A stretch of DNA of 64,000 bases from Sinorhizobium terangae (GTDB lineage Bacteria; Pseudomonadota; Alphaproteobacteria; Rhizobiales; Rhizobiaceae). Below the pieces are notes generated by a model. It was not told the DNA's origin and made no database searches. It saw only the letters and a program-made list of their open reading frames with translations. Location: the NCBI RefSeq assembly GCF_009601505.1, contig NZ_WITC01000061.1, positions 169,531-233,530 of the forward strand. Direction: 5' to 3'. Positions within the stretch are counted from its first letter, which is position 1. Every line of letters begins with the position of its first letter. This document shows, one piece after another, positions 43,034 through 52,244 of this stretch. Position numbers and translations under genes: made by a program.

Positions 43034-44370
43034 GTCACGCCCTGATAGAAGGCGAGCATCGCCGAGGCCCAGCGGATATAGACCGCCGGCGAGTGCAATA
43101 TCCTGGCAAGTCGAAACACGCGGTGGCTTTGCGCACTGACGAAGCTGCGCAACCAGTAAATCGCCACCCGCCGGGCATCAAGACCGGCTCGTTGCGGGGC
43201 TACACGCTTTTTCGGCGTGACGCCCTGGCGCGGCCGGCTCAGCCGGAAGGCGAGACCTTCGCGTCTCTGCCTGAAGCCCGCAGCCTGTGTTCTGACCACG
43301 AATGCGCTGTCGACCTCCTGCAACTCGAGCCTTCCTTCCTCACGGGCGCGGTCGACGAGACGTCGTAGCAGCGGAGAGCGAACGACGACGACATTCGTCC
43401 CGCGACCGTCGGACGCATAGGGTTCGACCCAGGCGTCACCAAAGGAGATGTCGGCGGTTTCGGCGACGACGTCGTCGCAGAAATTGCATGCGGCGTTCTG
43501 GAAGAAGCCGGCTCCCCAGTCTCCGTCAGCCAGATGCCACCAGTCCCTGCTCCGGGTGCTCCCGTCCTTAAGGACGAGGTGCGCCGTGTACCAGTTCGCG
43601 GGCCTCCGGGTGTCCTTCAGCCTGAAATCGATATCCGCGACAGCTTCGATTCTTTCTCCCAGCTGCCAGGCGATGCTCTCGACGAAGCGAGCGCTCTTCA
43701 TGTGTCCGCAGAAGAGCCCGAGCGTGAAGGCAAGACGCTCGCGCAGCAGCGGATCCTGCAGGCACAGAAGATGCAGCGCTTTGATGAAGCAAGGGATCCC
43801 GACGACCGCGTAGCGACCGGGGCGGCGTCTCATTTCATCGATGACCTCGGACAGCTCCACCGGGTAGTAGCGCGATTTCGCGCCCGCGCATATCTCCTCT
43901 GCACTACGGGATATGCGATAGTGAAACAGGGGCTTGGCGTCCTCGCAACGAGGAACGACATGCGCGACACCGTCGACGAGGTTCTCCTTCAGAAGCGCCA
44001 CCGCCGTCCAGCTTGCCATACCGCCGGAACTGCCGACGTTCCGAAAGCTCCGTTCACGGACATACCCCACATAGGCGGCTTCGAAGCGGCCAATGCGCGG
44101 ATCGCAATATCTTGCCGATGCAAACCGCTCACGAGCAATATCGTCTTCGTTCCAGGCATCGGGCGAGAACGGGCATAGCTGCGCGAACCCGCGCGGGTGT
44201 CGGGATGCCTCTGGTCTGAACTGTCCATAACGGTCCAGCCGCATCGCGGCCGGGCCGGCGTCAGATTGCGCCATGCAGGCGCCACAGCCGATGCACAGCC
44301 CCGATGCGTGCATCTGTCCCGGTGCGAGCGCGGTGCCACTTGGTGGCGTTCGGTGTTCAGTCGAGGACAT
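42937..44370 (-). CDS. FrhB-type (coenzyme F420 hydrogenase beta subunit-like) Fe-S protein
   Basis: A 477-residue protein of the FrhB/FdhB family. GLCIGCGACMAQSD binds one Fe-S cluster, and a second cysteine set lies in NAACNFCDDVVAETADISFGDAW near residue 330. RNVGSSGGMASW and VGIPCFIKALHLL are family hallmarks. Homologues occur next to polysaccharide pyruvyltransferases in exopolysaccharide clusters, as here; their reaction is not known, and F420 use is unlikely. Start ATG 44370 overlaps the upstream gene by 14 bases. Confidence 0.87.
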   Translation of the reverse strand: MSSTEHRTPPSGTALAPGQMHASGLCIGCGACMAQSDAGPAAMRLDRYGQFRPEASRHPRGFAQLCPFSPDAWNEDDIARERFASARYCDPRIGRFEAAYVGYVRERSFRNVGSSGGMASWTAVALLKENLVDGVAHVVPRCEDAKPLFHYRISRSAEEICAGAKSRYYPVELSEVIDEMRRRPGRYAVVGIPCFIKALHLLCLQDPLLRERLAFTLGLFCGHMKSARFVESIAWQLGERIEAVADIDFRLKDTRRPANWYTAHLVLKDGSTRSRDWWHLADGDWGAGFFQNAACNFCDDVVAETADISFGDAWVEPYASDGRGTNVVVVRSPLLRRLVDRAREEGRLELQEVDSAFVVRTQAAGFRQRREGLAFRLSRPRQGVTPKKRVAPQRAGLDARRVAIYWLRSFVSAQSHRVFRLARILHSPAVYIRWASAMLAFYQGVTYSRGWIGKLVSRICPDTTDSGKPSSDEGPGA

Positions 44371-45421
44371 CGATAAGATAGTTCCACGAGTGGCTGCGAA
44401 GCTCGGCAAGTCGGTCAGCGATGGCTGGGTCCGGCACGTCGCCGAGAATGGCCTCGTAGCCCGCTGAGGGCGTCTTCCGCGACAACACGTGTCGTTGAGC
44501 ACCGACTAGGCGCGCGAGGTCGCGAACCTTGTTCGAACGGTAATCGGACAGGACGCAGGCAAAGGGCTTGGCGTTGAGAAGCGCGAATACGCAGCCGTGG
44601 AAGAAGTTGGTTGCGACCGCGTCAGCACCGGCGATAAAACCAGCGAACTCGTAGGGTCCGCCATCGAGCCACTGTTCGTCCGCCCATTCGTTCCGATAGC
44701 CTATGCTGACGAGACGAAGCGAGCGTGATGCTGTCCAGCGGCGAACCCCCTGTTGAAACCAGGACGGGAACGAGTGACCGTAAACGGCAACGTAAGGGCG
44801 GTCATGGGTAACGGCTGGCCAAGTCGCAAGCGTCTCTGGGAATTGCAGGCAAGGATCGAGGACAAGCGTCGCCTCGCGTCCAAGTGCCCTTTCGATGATC
44901 GTCTTTGAATTCTCGTCGCGCACCGAAATGGCATGAAACTTCCGCAGTTTATCTGCCCAGTAGCTCTCCAGCCCGTTCGCGGCGGGATGACTTCCGAACG
45001 TCGCTGCGTAGGAAACGATCTTCTTTGCGGATATCCCCTCCCCATAGAAGAGCGGGACCCCGCCGTACCAGGGATGGCGAAAGTTCCAGACTTCGTCGCT
45101 ACCGACGACGACCAGGTCGCAATCGTCAAGCGCGACCGGCTCGTCAAGCGCAAACGCTGCACTGAGCGGAAAAGAGGCGAACGCGTTCACGAATTTCCTG
45201 ATCTTGGAGGCGTAAAGCGACATGTCCGGTCGGGTAGTCCTCGCAGGCAGCAGCGGCTGCAGTGCGCAACGCCACTCGGCACGGCTGACGCGGTCGGAGC
45301 GATGATCGAGGACGACAGGTTTGGCGCCCAGCGAGCGAAGGCCCTGCACGAGGCAATGTGCCTGCCAAAAGGACCCGTAGTTGATGCAGCGGTGAAACGT
45401 CAGGACACCAAGCTTTGCCAA
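44357..45421 (-). CDS. Polysaccharide pyruvyltransferase family protein
   Basis: A 354-residue GT-B-like ketal pyruvyltransferase. KLGVLTFHRCINYGSFWQAH is the typical N-terminus; VVVGSDEVWNF, SYAATFGSH and AVATNFFHGCVFALLNAKPF are conserved blocks. It should add pyruvate from phosphoenolpyruvate to a sugar residue. The start is TTG 45421 with AGAGG upstream. An exact stress promoter lies 25 bases upstream. Confidence 0.9.
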   Translation of the reverse strand: MAKLGVLTFHRCINYGSFWQAHCLVQGLRSLGAKPVVLDHRSDRVSRAEWRCALQPLLPARTTRPDMSLYASKIRKFVNAFASFPLSAAFALDEPVALDDCDLVVVGSDEVWNFRHPWYGGVPLFYGEGISAKKIVSYAATFGSHPAANGLESYWADKLRKFHAISVRDENSKTIIERALGREATLVLDPCLQFPETLATWPAVTHDRPYVAVYGHSFPSWFQQGVRRWTASRSLRLVSIGYRNEWADEQWLDGGPYEFAGFIAGADAVATNFFHGCVFALLNAKPFACVLSDYRSNKVRDLARLVGAQRHVLSRKTPSAGYEAILGDVPDPAIADRLAELRSHSWNYLIDVLD

Positions 45422-45445
45422 CGGCCTCTACCTCTCGGTTCGTCT

Positions 45446-45470
45446 AACCAGCCGGGCCGAGGGAGGTTCC
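45446..45470 (-). promoter_or_regulatory. EcfG/RpoE2-type promoter for the pyruvyltransferase operon, exact match
   Basis: Minus-strand GGAAC (45470-45466), 16 bases, GGTT (45449-45446). Confidence 0.72.
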
Positions 45471-45501
45471 ACCGCGCAACCGATCGGGGCCAAACCCCAT
45501 C

Positions 45502-45789
45502 TCAGTCGAAGATCGTGCCCTTGGCACCCTCATATTCCCGAGCAAGCGTCTCAATCGCTGCCGATGCCTCATCGAATGTCCAGCCCGCCTCTTCCGCCCT
45601 ATGGGCGAGCGCGACCAACTCGTCGGTCATCCCTCCGCCGAGTGCGGCAACAATGCTGTCTTGAGAGGTTGCGGCCAGATCGGATACGGCCGGCCTCAAC
45701 GCCGCAATGCAGTCTGTCTGGCGGCCCGGATAGTCGGAAGTTTGCCGGGGACGGGAAATCGCTTGCGAGTCCTCCATCATTCTCTCCAT
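45502..45789 (-). CDS. Hypothetical protein
   Basis: A protein of up to 95 residues with a polar N-terminus and a helical C-terminal part (MTDELVALAHRAEEAGWTFD, then ASAAIETLAREYEG). No family is recognised. The ATG at 45789 lacks a ribosome site; an internal ATG with GAGAGA upstream (near 45780) is equally likely. No stress promoter was found; it could be read through from elsewhere. Confidence 0.55.
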   Translation of the reverse strand: MERMMEDSQAISRPRQTSDYPGRQTDCIAALRPAVSDLAATSQDSIVAALGGGMTDELVALAHRAEEAGWTFDEASAAIETLAREYEGAKGTIFD

Positions 45790-45857
45790 GCTGTTGGCAT
45801 CCGAGAGCAGTCACGAGCACCAACCGTCGCCCCTGCTCTCATTTCCGGTGGGCGCGG

Positions 45858-47975
45858 CTACTTGAGCTTGACCGATGGCTCTCTCGCCCAAACGCGCAAG
45901 CTGCCGAGAGTTTTGACAAAGGCCTCGGCGCTCTTGCCATCACCGAGGCTAACGGTTCCCTCGTCGAGAGCGTCGGTGATGCCGACTCTCGCGAGCAGAG
46001 GCACGGCTGCCTCGACATAACCGATGTACTTGCAATGCGCGAAGGCATCGGCAACGAAATCCCGCGCCGCTGCAACGTTAACCAGTTCCGAGACAACGTC
46101 AGGCGAAGGCAGTAGGGCCACCGCATCGTACAAGACCGATGGGCCCCCTTCGATCATTTGGTGCGCCTCGATCCATTTGCCATCCGAGGCAGTAATGCCT
46201 CCGACCTTCGGGGCGATGAGCTCGAACACGGCCCCTTCTTGCGTGATCGCCGTCGTCAGGGCCTTCAAGATCGATGCATCGGTCCCGTCGGTTACCAACA
46301 CGCCAAGCTTGCGGCCTTCGAAGCGTTTTGGCCCGCGCTCGATAATGCTGAGCGCTGGCGAGGGAGCGAGATCCTGGCGCGTCGGAATGGCGGCATCCGC
46401 CGGCTTCGGAACCGATTTGAGGCCCAGCGCATGCGCAACTTTTTTCCCGAGGGTTTCGTCGATGTTGAGGAGATGCGACACCATACGTTCTCGTATCGCC
46501 GGGGTCTGGACCTTGCTCAGTTCAAATGTGAGTGCGTCGGCAATGTGACGTTGCTCAGGCGGCGTCTGGCTGACGAAGAACAGGCGGGCCTGGCTGTAGT
46601 GATCGGCAAAGCTCTCGGCGCGAAGCCGAACCTTGGCGCCCTGTTCGTCGGAAGCGTAATGCCGGAATCCATCCTCGGGCGACTCGCGTGGCCCCTCGCC
46701 CCAGGAGTTCGGCTGATAGTTCACGCGCCCGACCGGGTTGCGCATCGCCATGTGCCCGTCCTGCTGGAAGTGGTGGAAAGGACATTTCGGCGCATTGATC
46801 GGAATGTGCGTGAAGTTGGGACTGCCAAGCCGTTTGAGCTGCGTATCGAGATAGGAGAAGTTTCGCCCCTGCAACAGCGGATCATTGCTGAAATCGATGC
46901 CCGGCGGCACATTCTGGGTCATGAAGGCGACCTGCTCGGTCTCGGCGAAGAAATTGTCCGGCATCCGGTCCAGAACCAGTCTTCCCACCGCCTTCGGCGG
47001 CAGGACCTCTTCCGGAATGATCTTGGTGGGGTCCAGGACGTCGAAGTCGAAGGCGTCGGCAAAATCCTGATCGAAAAGCTGGACCTGCAGTTCCCATTCG
47101 GGGAAATTGCCGCCCTGTATCGCCTCCCAAAGATCGTGCCGGTGAAAATCGGGATCGGCGCCATTGATCTTCACGGCTTCGTTCCAGGCGACGGACTGAA
47201 GTCCGAGCTTCGGTTTCCAGTGGAACTTGACGAAGGTCGATTCGTCCTTGGCATTGACGAAACGAAAGGTGTGAACACCAAAGCCTTCCATGAACCGGAA
47301 CGACCGTGGGATTGCGCGATCTGACATGACCCACATGATCATGTGCATGCTTTCCGGCGTGAGGCTGATAAAGTCCCAAAAATTATCATGCGCCGACTGC
47401 GCCTGCGGAAAACCTCTGTCCGGCTCCGGCTTTACGGAATGGATGACGTCGGGGAACTTGATAGCGTCTTGGATGAAGAAGACCGGTATATTGTTGCCGA
47501 CGATGTCCCAGTTCCCCTCCTTTGTGTAGATCTTGACCGCGAACCCCCGAACGTCGCGCGCGAGATCGAAAGATCCCTTGCTGCCAGCGACGGTCGAAAA
47601 TCGCACGAAGGCGGGTGTTTGCTCTCCGGCGCGTTGGAAGACATCCGCACGTGTAATTGCAGATAGCGATTCATAGGTTTCAAAATAGCCATGCGCGCCA
47701 TAGCCTCTCGCATGCACGACGCGCTCGGGAATGCGTTCGTGATCGAAATGGAAGAGCTTTTCGCGGAAATGAAAATCTTCGATGAGCGTCGGACCCCGCT
47801 CGCCCACGCGCAGGCTGTTTTGGTCGTCCGCAACCGGGCCTCCCTGCGCTGTCGTCAGTATCGCAGTGCCATCCCCCGCAATTTGGTGAAGCTCTCCTCC
47901 GTTGCCACGCGTCAGCTTCTGCTCGTGGATTATGGCCGACTTGGAGTTTGCCGGGCGCGCATTTCTCTTGGCCAT
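45858..47975 (-). CDS. katE: Large-subunit monofunctional catalase (HPII/KatC type)
   Basis: A 705-residue catalase that dismutates hydrogen peroxide. The distal His is in RVVHARG (His88), Asn in VGNNIPVFF (Asn161), and the haem-ligand Tyr in [12 protein letters not shown] (Tyr375). An extra C-terminal flavodoxin/GATase1-like domain (about 545-705, beginning [12 protein letters not shown]) marks the large-subunit clade, which includes RpoE2-controlled KatC of S. meliloti. ATG 47975 has a GGAG site; frame upstream is noncoding. Cytoplasmic. An exact stress promoter lies 39 bases upstream, divergent from coxB. Confidence 0.95.
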   Translation of the reverse strand: MAKRNARPANSKSAIIHEQKLTRGNGGELHQIAGDGTAILTTAQGGPVADDQNSLRVGERGPTLIEDFHFREKLFHFDHERIPERVVHARGYGAHGYFETYESLSAITRADVFQRAGEQTPAFVRFSTVAGSKGSFDLARDVRGFAVKIYTKEGNWDIVGNNIPVFFIQDAIKFPDVIHSVKPEPDRGFPQAQSAHDNFWDFISLTPESMHMIMWVMSDRAIPRSFRFMEGFGVHTFRFVNAKDESTFVKFHWKPKLGLQSVAWNEAVKINGADPDFHRHDLWEAIQGGNFPEWELQVQLFDQDFADAFDFDVLDPTKIIPEEVLPPKAVGRLVLDRMPDNFFAETEQVAFMTQNVPPGIDFSNDPLLQGRNFSYLDTQLKRLGSPNFTHIPINAPKCPFHHFQQDGHMAMRNPVGRVNYQPNSWGEGPRESPEDGFRHYASDEQGAKVRLRAESFADHYSQARLFFVSQTPPEQRHIADALTFELSKVQTPAIRERMVSHLLNIDETLGKKVAHALGLKSVPKPADAAIPTRQDLAPSPALSIIERGPKRFEGRKLGVLVTDGTDASILKALTTAITQEGAVFELIAPKVGGITASDGKWIEAHQMIEGGPSVLYDAVALLPSPDVVSELVNVAAARDFVADAFAHCKYIGYVEAAVPLLARVGITDALDEGTVSLGDGKSAEAFVKTLGSLRVWAREPSVKLK

Positions 47976-48013
47976 GGGAATTCTCCGTCGATCGGAATGG
48001 GGACGAACGACCA

Positions 48014-48038
48014 AACCTATGCGACGATGCTTGGTTCC
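48014..48038 (-). promoter_or_regulatory. EcfG/RpoE2-type promoter for the catalase gene, exact match
   Basis: Minus-strand GGAAC (48038-48034), 16 bases, GGTT (48017-48014). Confidence 0.78.
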
Positions 48039-48155
48039 CAAGAAAGATCGCGGAGAGCCAAAAACTGCCGCCCGACGCCGGTAACCCCGCTGATGCCGGA
48101 CCATGCAAGCACCGGCGTGCCGGAGACATTCCCCTTCGGCTCCGAGGCTAGGAGC

Positions 48156-48180
48156 GGAACTTTGAACGCAATCAGCGGTT
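48156..48180 (+). promoter_or_regulatory. EcfG/RpoE2-type promoter for the cytochrome oxidase operon, exact match
   Basis: GGAAC (48156-48160), 16 bases, GGTT (48177-48180), 41 bases before the coxB start. Confidence 0.75.
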
Positions 48181-48221
48181 CCTTCGCGGATTGGTTCACG
48201 CGTTGAAAGACGGACATCGTC

Positions 48222-49220
48222 GTGGTTTTTGGTTGCCATCTCCAGCAGCGCCCCTCGGCGTTCGCGCGCTTTGCGACGGGCTCGCCGCTTCTTTGCTGCG
48301 GATGCGCAGGGCACCAATCTGCGCTCGATGCCGCCGGATCGGAAGCCGACGCCACTTCGTTCCTGTTCTGGATCCTTGTGGGCGCCGGTGCGCTCATATG
48401 GCTCGCTGTGGTCGGTCTGCTTGTTTACGCCATAGGCGATCGACGTCGCATGTGGAGCGAAGATGCGGCTGGAAAGCTCATCCTGTGGGGAGGACCGGTG
48501 TTTTCCTCGACGGTGCTGTTCGGGCTGCTGACTTACACGTTTTGGTTGATGCCAGGCTTACGCCCTTCAATTGACAGCGCCTTACGCATCGAAATAACCG
48601 GTACCCAGTTCTGGTGGCGTGTCGTTTATCACAAGTCGCCGGGGCCGCCGGCCATCTCGGCCAACGAGGTCAGGCTGCCGGTGGGCGAGCGTGTCGAATT
48701 CGTCCTGCGCAGCGACGACGTCATCCACTCGTTCTGGATACCGTCCCTCGGCGGCAAGATGGACATGATACCAGGGCGCACGAATACACTCCCCCTCCTC
48801 GCGAACAGGGCAGGTACCTATGGGGGCGCGTGTACGGAGTTTTGCGGCACGTCGCATGCGCTGATGGCCTTTTCAGCCGTGGCGATGATGCCGGACGACT
48901 TCGAACGTTGGCTGGCCACCCAGTCAAGCCCCGCCGCGACTGCGCCGGCCCCCGGTCAGGATCTTTTCATGAGACATGGTTGCGGAAGCTGCCATCGCAT
49001 CGACGGAACGGAAGCGCGCGGACTGGTGGGCCCGGATCTGTCTCATCTTGGCGGAAGGGAGACCGTTGGCGCCGGAATCCTCCCCAATACCGAGGAGACG
49101 ATTGCTCGCTTCATCACCGAGCCGGAGGTCCTCAAGCCGGGAACCCGAATGCCGTCTTTTGCGATGTTGCCACCAGAAGAGATCCGAGCCATCGCCCGGT
49201 ATCTGAAGGGGCTCAGATGA
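48222..49220 (+). CDS. coxB: Cytochrome c oxidase subunit II with fused cytochrome c domain
   Basis: A 332-residue CoxB. A lipobox-like LLCCGCAG near residue 25 suggests lipid anchoring after processing; two membrane helices follow (about 47-68 and 88-108). The CuA domain has [19 protein letters not shown] and [14 protein letters not shown] with all ligands. A C-terminal cytochrome c domain (about 245-332) carries CGSCH and a later Met in GTRMPSF. The start GTG 48222 has a weak ribosome site. Translationally coupled to the subunit I gene (ATGA). Confidence 0.9.
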   Translation: MVFGCHLQQRPSAFARFATGSPLLCCGCAGHQSALDAAGSEADATSFLFWILVGAGALIWLAVVGLLVYAIGDRRRMWSEDAAGKLILWGGPVFSSTVLFGLLTYTFWLMPGLRPSIDSALRIEITGTQFWWRVVYHKSPGPPAISANEVRLPVGERVEFVLRSDDVIHSFWIPSLGGKMDMIPGRTNTLPLLANRAGTYGGACTEFCGTSHALMAFSAVAMMPDDFERWLATQSSPAATAPAPGQDLFMRHGCGSCHRIDGTEARGLVGPDLSHLGGRETVGAGILPNTEETIARFITEPEVLKPGTRMPSFAMLPPEEIRAIARYLKGLR

Positions 49221-51739
49221 GCGCTCGGCCCGACACACACTCGCGTCAGACCCTCAAGGCACAAGAGGAACGATTGCGTGCCGTCTGGGCCAATCCGAGC
49301 GGCTGGCGTTACTGGACTTCGGTCAACAACTTTCAGGTCGGCTTATGGTACACCTCTGCGGCGTTCGCGTTCATGCTCTTCGGCGGCGTTCTGGCACTGT
49401 TGGTACGTTTGCAGCTGGCGACGCCGGAGAACGGCCTGCTTTCGGCGGACTTCTATAACCAGGCCTTCACGCTGCATGGAACCGTGATGATGTTCCTCTT
49501 CGCCGTGCCGATCTTCGAGGCTGCGGCGATCTTCCTGCTGCCGCCGATGCTGGGCGCCAGAGAACTGCCGTTTCCGCGGCTCGGTGCGTTTGGTTTCTGG
49601 AGCTTCCTGATCGGCGGCGTCTTTGTGTGTGGCTCCATTTTTTTTAACGCGGCGCCGTCGTCCGGGTGGTTCATGTATCCGCCGCTCGCCACCGATCCGG
49701 AATTATCGGGCATCGGCGCGGATATCTGGTTGCTTGGCCTCTCGTTCATCGAGATCGCATCGATAGCAGCCGCGGTAGAGCTGATCGTCGGCATCATGAA
49801 ATGCCGCGCGCCAGGCATGCGCATCAATTTAATGCCGCTGTTTGCCTGGTACCTGCTGATCGTCGCGGGAATGATCCTGTTCGCCTTTCCGCCGCTGATT
49901 GCCGGAGACATCCTGTTCGAGATGCAGCGAATGTTCGACTGGCCGTTCTTCGATGCAGAGCGCGGAGGCGATCCGCTTCTATGGCAACACCTGTTCTGGA
50001 TATTCGGTCACCCGGAGGTCTACATCATCTTCCTGCCGGCGATTGCGTTGATGGCCATGATCGTACCTACGTTTTCGCAGCGCCCGATCGTCGGATACTC
50101 CTGGATCGTTCTCGCCGCGGTCGGGACCGGCTTTCTGTCCTTCGGCTTGTGGGTCCACCACATGTTTACAACGGGGCTGCCGCAGATCTCGCTGGCCTTT
50201 TTCTCGGCGGCATCGGAGGCGGTGGCCATTCCGACGGGTGTGCAGATTTTCGTCTTCGTCGCGACCATGCTCGCCGGCCGAGTCATCTTCTCGGTCCCGA
50301 TGTTATTCGGCGCCGGCGGGATCGCCATCTTCGTCATCGGCGGCTTCACAGGCGTCATGGTGGCGCTCGCACCATTCGACTGGCAGGCACACGACACATA
50401 TTTTGTCGTCGCGCATCTCCATTATGTGCTGATCGGCGGCATGCTGTTTCCGGTCACAGCCGGGATCTACTATTACTATCCTCTCATCGACGCGAAGCAC
50501 CTTTCCGAGATACTCGGACGCACAGCCTTCTGGTTGATGTTTTCCGGCTTCAACATCGCATTCTTTCCAATGCACCTGACAGGCCTGCGCGGCATGCCGC
50601 GCAGGGTGTTCACCTATCAAGCCGAACTCGGCTGGGATTGGCTCAATCTAACCTCCACCACAGGCGCCTTCGTCTTTGCCTCCGGCGTGCTGGTTGTCGT
50701 CTTCGACGTGCTGCGTCCCAAGCATCGCTATCGTCGCGGCGAGTTGAACCCGTGGAAGGCTGGCACGCTCGAATGGATTTCGGAACCCGAGGAGAACTGG
50801 GGCGTACGCTCCATTCCTACGATCACGAGCCGTTATCCGCTGTGGGACCAGAAAACATTGATGCGCGACATCAGCGAAGGCCGCGGCTATCTCCCCGACG
50901 CAGAGGAGGGCCGGCGAGAGGGACTGGTCACCTCCGTCCTCGATGCCAGGCCCCTGCAAGTCCTGCGCGTCGGCGGGACGTCCCACCTCGCGATCATCTC
51001 GGCTGCGTCGCTCGGTGCAACCTTCGTCGCCCTCACTTTTCATTGGTGGATCGCTTCCTTTGTGGCTGCGATGGCCGCCTTCACAGCCATCATCTGGTGG
51101 CTTTGGACCGGAACGGCCGAGATCCCGGAAAAACCGGCGAAGGACGTCGGCCTGGGGCTCACCTTGCCCATTTATGCCTCAGGCCCGGCCTCCGTCGGCT
51201 GGTGGGCAATGTTCATCACCATGGTCGGCGACAGCACAGCATTCGCAAGCCTCGTCTTCGGATATTTTTTCTATTGGACGATCCACCCGGATTTCACCGG
51301 CAGCACTGCTGGTCCCGGCGTATTCTGGCCGCTGCTTGCGCTGGCACTCTTCGCGCTTGCATGGGCGCTGATTGTTCTGGCGCGACGATATAACGCCAGG
51401 GGCTATGTGCTCATCATGCGGCTTTGCCTTACGGCCTCCTTCGCTCTGACCTGCATCGCAAGCGTCGCCGCCCTCGAGGGGCCGCGGACGCACGCGATGC
51501 AGCCGACGACGCATGTCTATCCTGCGATTGTCTGGATCCTGGTCATATGGGTCCTCGCTCATGCCGCGGTCGGTGCAGTCATGCAGGCGTATTGCCTGGC
51601 GCGCAGTTTGGCAGGCCGGCTGACGCATCGATACGATGCTGATCTCAGCAACGTCGTGCTCTTCTGGCATTTCCTCGTCATCACGGCCGCGGTCACTTTT
51701 CCGGTGATTGGCCTCTTTCCGCAAGCAGGGTGGAGATAG
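49217..51739 (+). CDS. ctaD: Fused cytochrome c oxidase subunits I and III
   Basis: An 840-residue CoxA-CoxC fusion of the CoxAC type. Subunit I (about 1-590) carries the low-spin haem His in FTLHGTVMMF, the CuB His and cross-linked Tyr in FGHPEVYII, the HH pair in WVHHMFTTG and the haem ligands in VVAHLHYVL. A subunit III-like part with several helices follows (about 620-840; GWWAMFITMVGDSTAFASL). With CoxB, a triheme cytochrome and two small membrane proteins it forms one operon under a general-stress promoter, so it is probably an alternative terminal oxidase rather than the housekeeping enzyme. Confidence 0.93.
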   Translation: MSARPDTHSRQTLKAQEERLRAVWANPSGWRYWTSVNNFQVGLWYTSAAFAFMLFGGVLALLVRLQLATPENGLLSADFYNQAFTLHGTVMMFLFAVPIFEAAAIFLLPPMLGARELPFPRLGAFGFWSFLIGGVFVCGSIFFNAAPSSGWFMYPPLATDPELSGIGADIWLLGLSFIEIASIAAAVELIVGIMKCRAPGMRINLMPLFAWYLLIVAGMILFAFPPLIAGDILFEMQRMFDWPFFDAERGGDPLLWQHLFWIFGHPEVYIIFLPAIALMAMIVPTFSQRPIVGYSWIVLAAVGTGFLSFGLWVHHMFTTGLPQISLAFFSAASEAVAIPTGVQIFVFVATMLAGRVIFSVPMLFGAGGIAIFVIGGFTGVMVALAPFDWQAHDTYFVVAHLHYVLIGGMLFPVTAGIYYYYPLIDAKHLSEILGRTAFWLMFSGFNIAFFPMHLTGLRGMPRRVFTYQAELGWDWLNLTSTTGAFVFASGVLVVVFDVLRPKHRYRRGELNPWKAGTLEWISEPEENWGVRSIPTITSRYPLWDQKTLMRDISEGRGYLPDAEEGRREGLVTSVLDARPLQVLRVGGTSHLAIISAASLGATFVALTFHWWIASFVAAMAAFTAIIWWLWTGTAEIPEKPAKDVGLGLTLPIYASGPASVGWWAMFITMVGDSTAFASLVFGYFFYWTIHPDFTGSTAGPGVFWPLLALALFALAWALIVLARRYNARGYVLIMRLCLTASFALTCIASVAALEGPRTHAMQPTTHVYPAIVWILVIWVLAHAAVGAVMQAYCLARSLAGRLTHRYDADLSNVVLFWHFLVITAAVTFPVIGLFPQAGWR

Positions 51740-51741
51740 CG

Positions 51742-52131
51742 ATGCGCACGATGCTCCCCCGACCGAGCGGTCCGGAATCGCTCTGGACACTCTTCACGGC
51801 TCCGGTCGTTTGGGCCGCCCATTTCCTGATCTGTTATTTAAGCGTGGCGATCTATTGCGCCAAGCAGGAGCGGTTCTCGATCGGCTTCGATGCCCTTCGC
51901 ATTGCGATCGGAATTGTGACTGCATTCGCGCTTGTCGCTATCCTTGTATCCGCCTGGCTTGCCTGGCGTCAGTGGGGCTTCGGCGCCCACGACCCACCGC
52001 ATGACGAGCCGACGCGCCATGACCGTACCCTCTTCCAAGGTTTTGCCACGCTGTTGCTCTCTGGCCTGAGTTTCATTGCGGTGGTCTTCGTCGCACTGCC
52101 TGTCCTCTTCATGACGGAGTGCTCGCGATGA
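51742..52131 (+). CDS. Membrane protein of the cytochrome oxidase operon
   Basis: A 129-residue protein with three predicted helices (about 15-40, 50-72 and 98-122) and no recognised cofactor motif. It starts two bases after the oxidase stop with GGAG upstream, and its stop overlaps the next small gene (ATGA). Possibly an assembly or accessory subunit; family unknown to me. Confidence 0.8.
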   Translation: MRTMLPRPSGPESLWTLFTAPVVWAAHFLICYLSVAIYCAKQERFSIGFDALRIAIGIVTAFALVAILVSAWLAWRQWGFGAHDPPHDEPTRHDRTLFQGFATLLLSGLSFIAVVFVALPVLFMTECSR

Positions 52132-52244
52132 GGCGAATTTCACTCCTGTCAGGCGTAACGCTTTTGGTGGTCTATCACGTCGGGGGATTGACGCTTCTCG
52201 CTCGCCATCTGGCGCCGGGCGATCAGAGGGAGGCCGAGGCCTGA
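52128..52244 (+). CDS. 38-residue membrane protein of the oxidase operon
   Basis: A very short frame beginning MRRISLLSGVTLLVVYHVGG, one hydrophobic helix with a charged tail (GDQREAEA). Overlaps the preceding stop as ATGA and the following ATG as TGATG, so the coupling supports translation. Small CcoQ-like subunits of oxidases have comparable size, but no homology is claimed. Confidence 0.6.
   Translation: MRRISLLSGVTLLVVYHVGGLTLLARHLAPGDQREAEA

Noticed and set aside
47976..48317. Upstream extension of the catalase frame
   Set aside because: Sequence before ATG 47975 lacks catalase similarity and contains the divergent stress promoters.
49666..51393. 575-residue frame overlapping the cytochrome oxidase gene on the same strand
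   Set aside because: Shifted frame of ctaD; Arg/His-rich with no membrane helices, whereas the ctaD frame has all haem and copper ligands.
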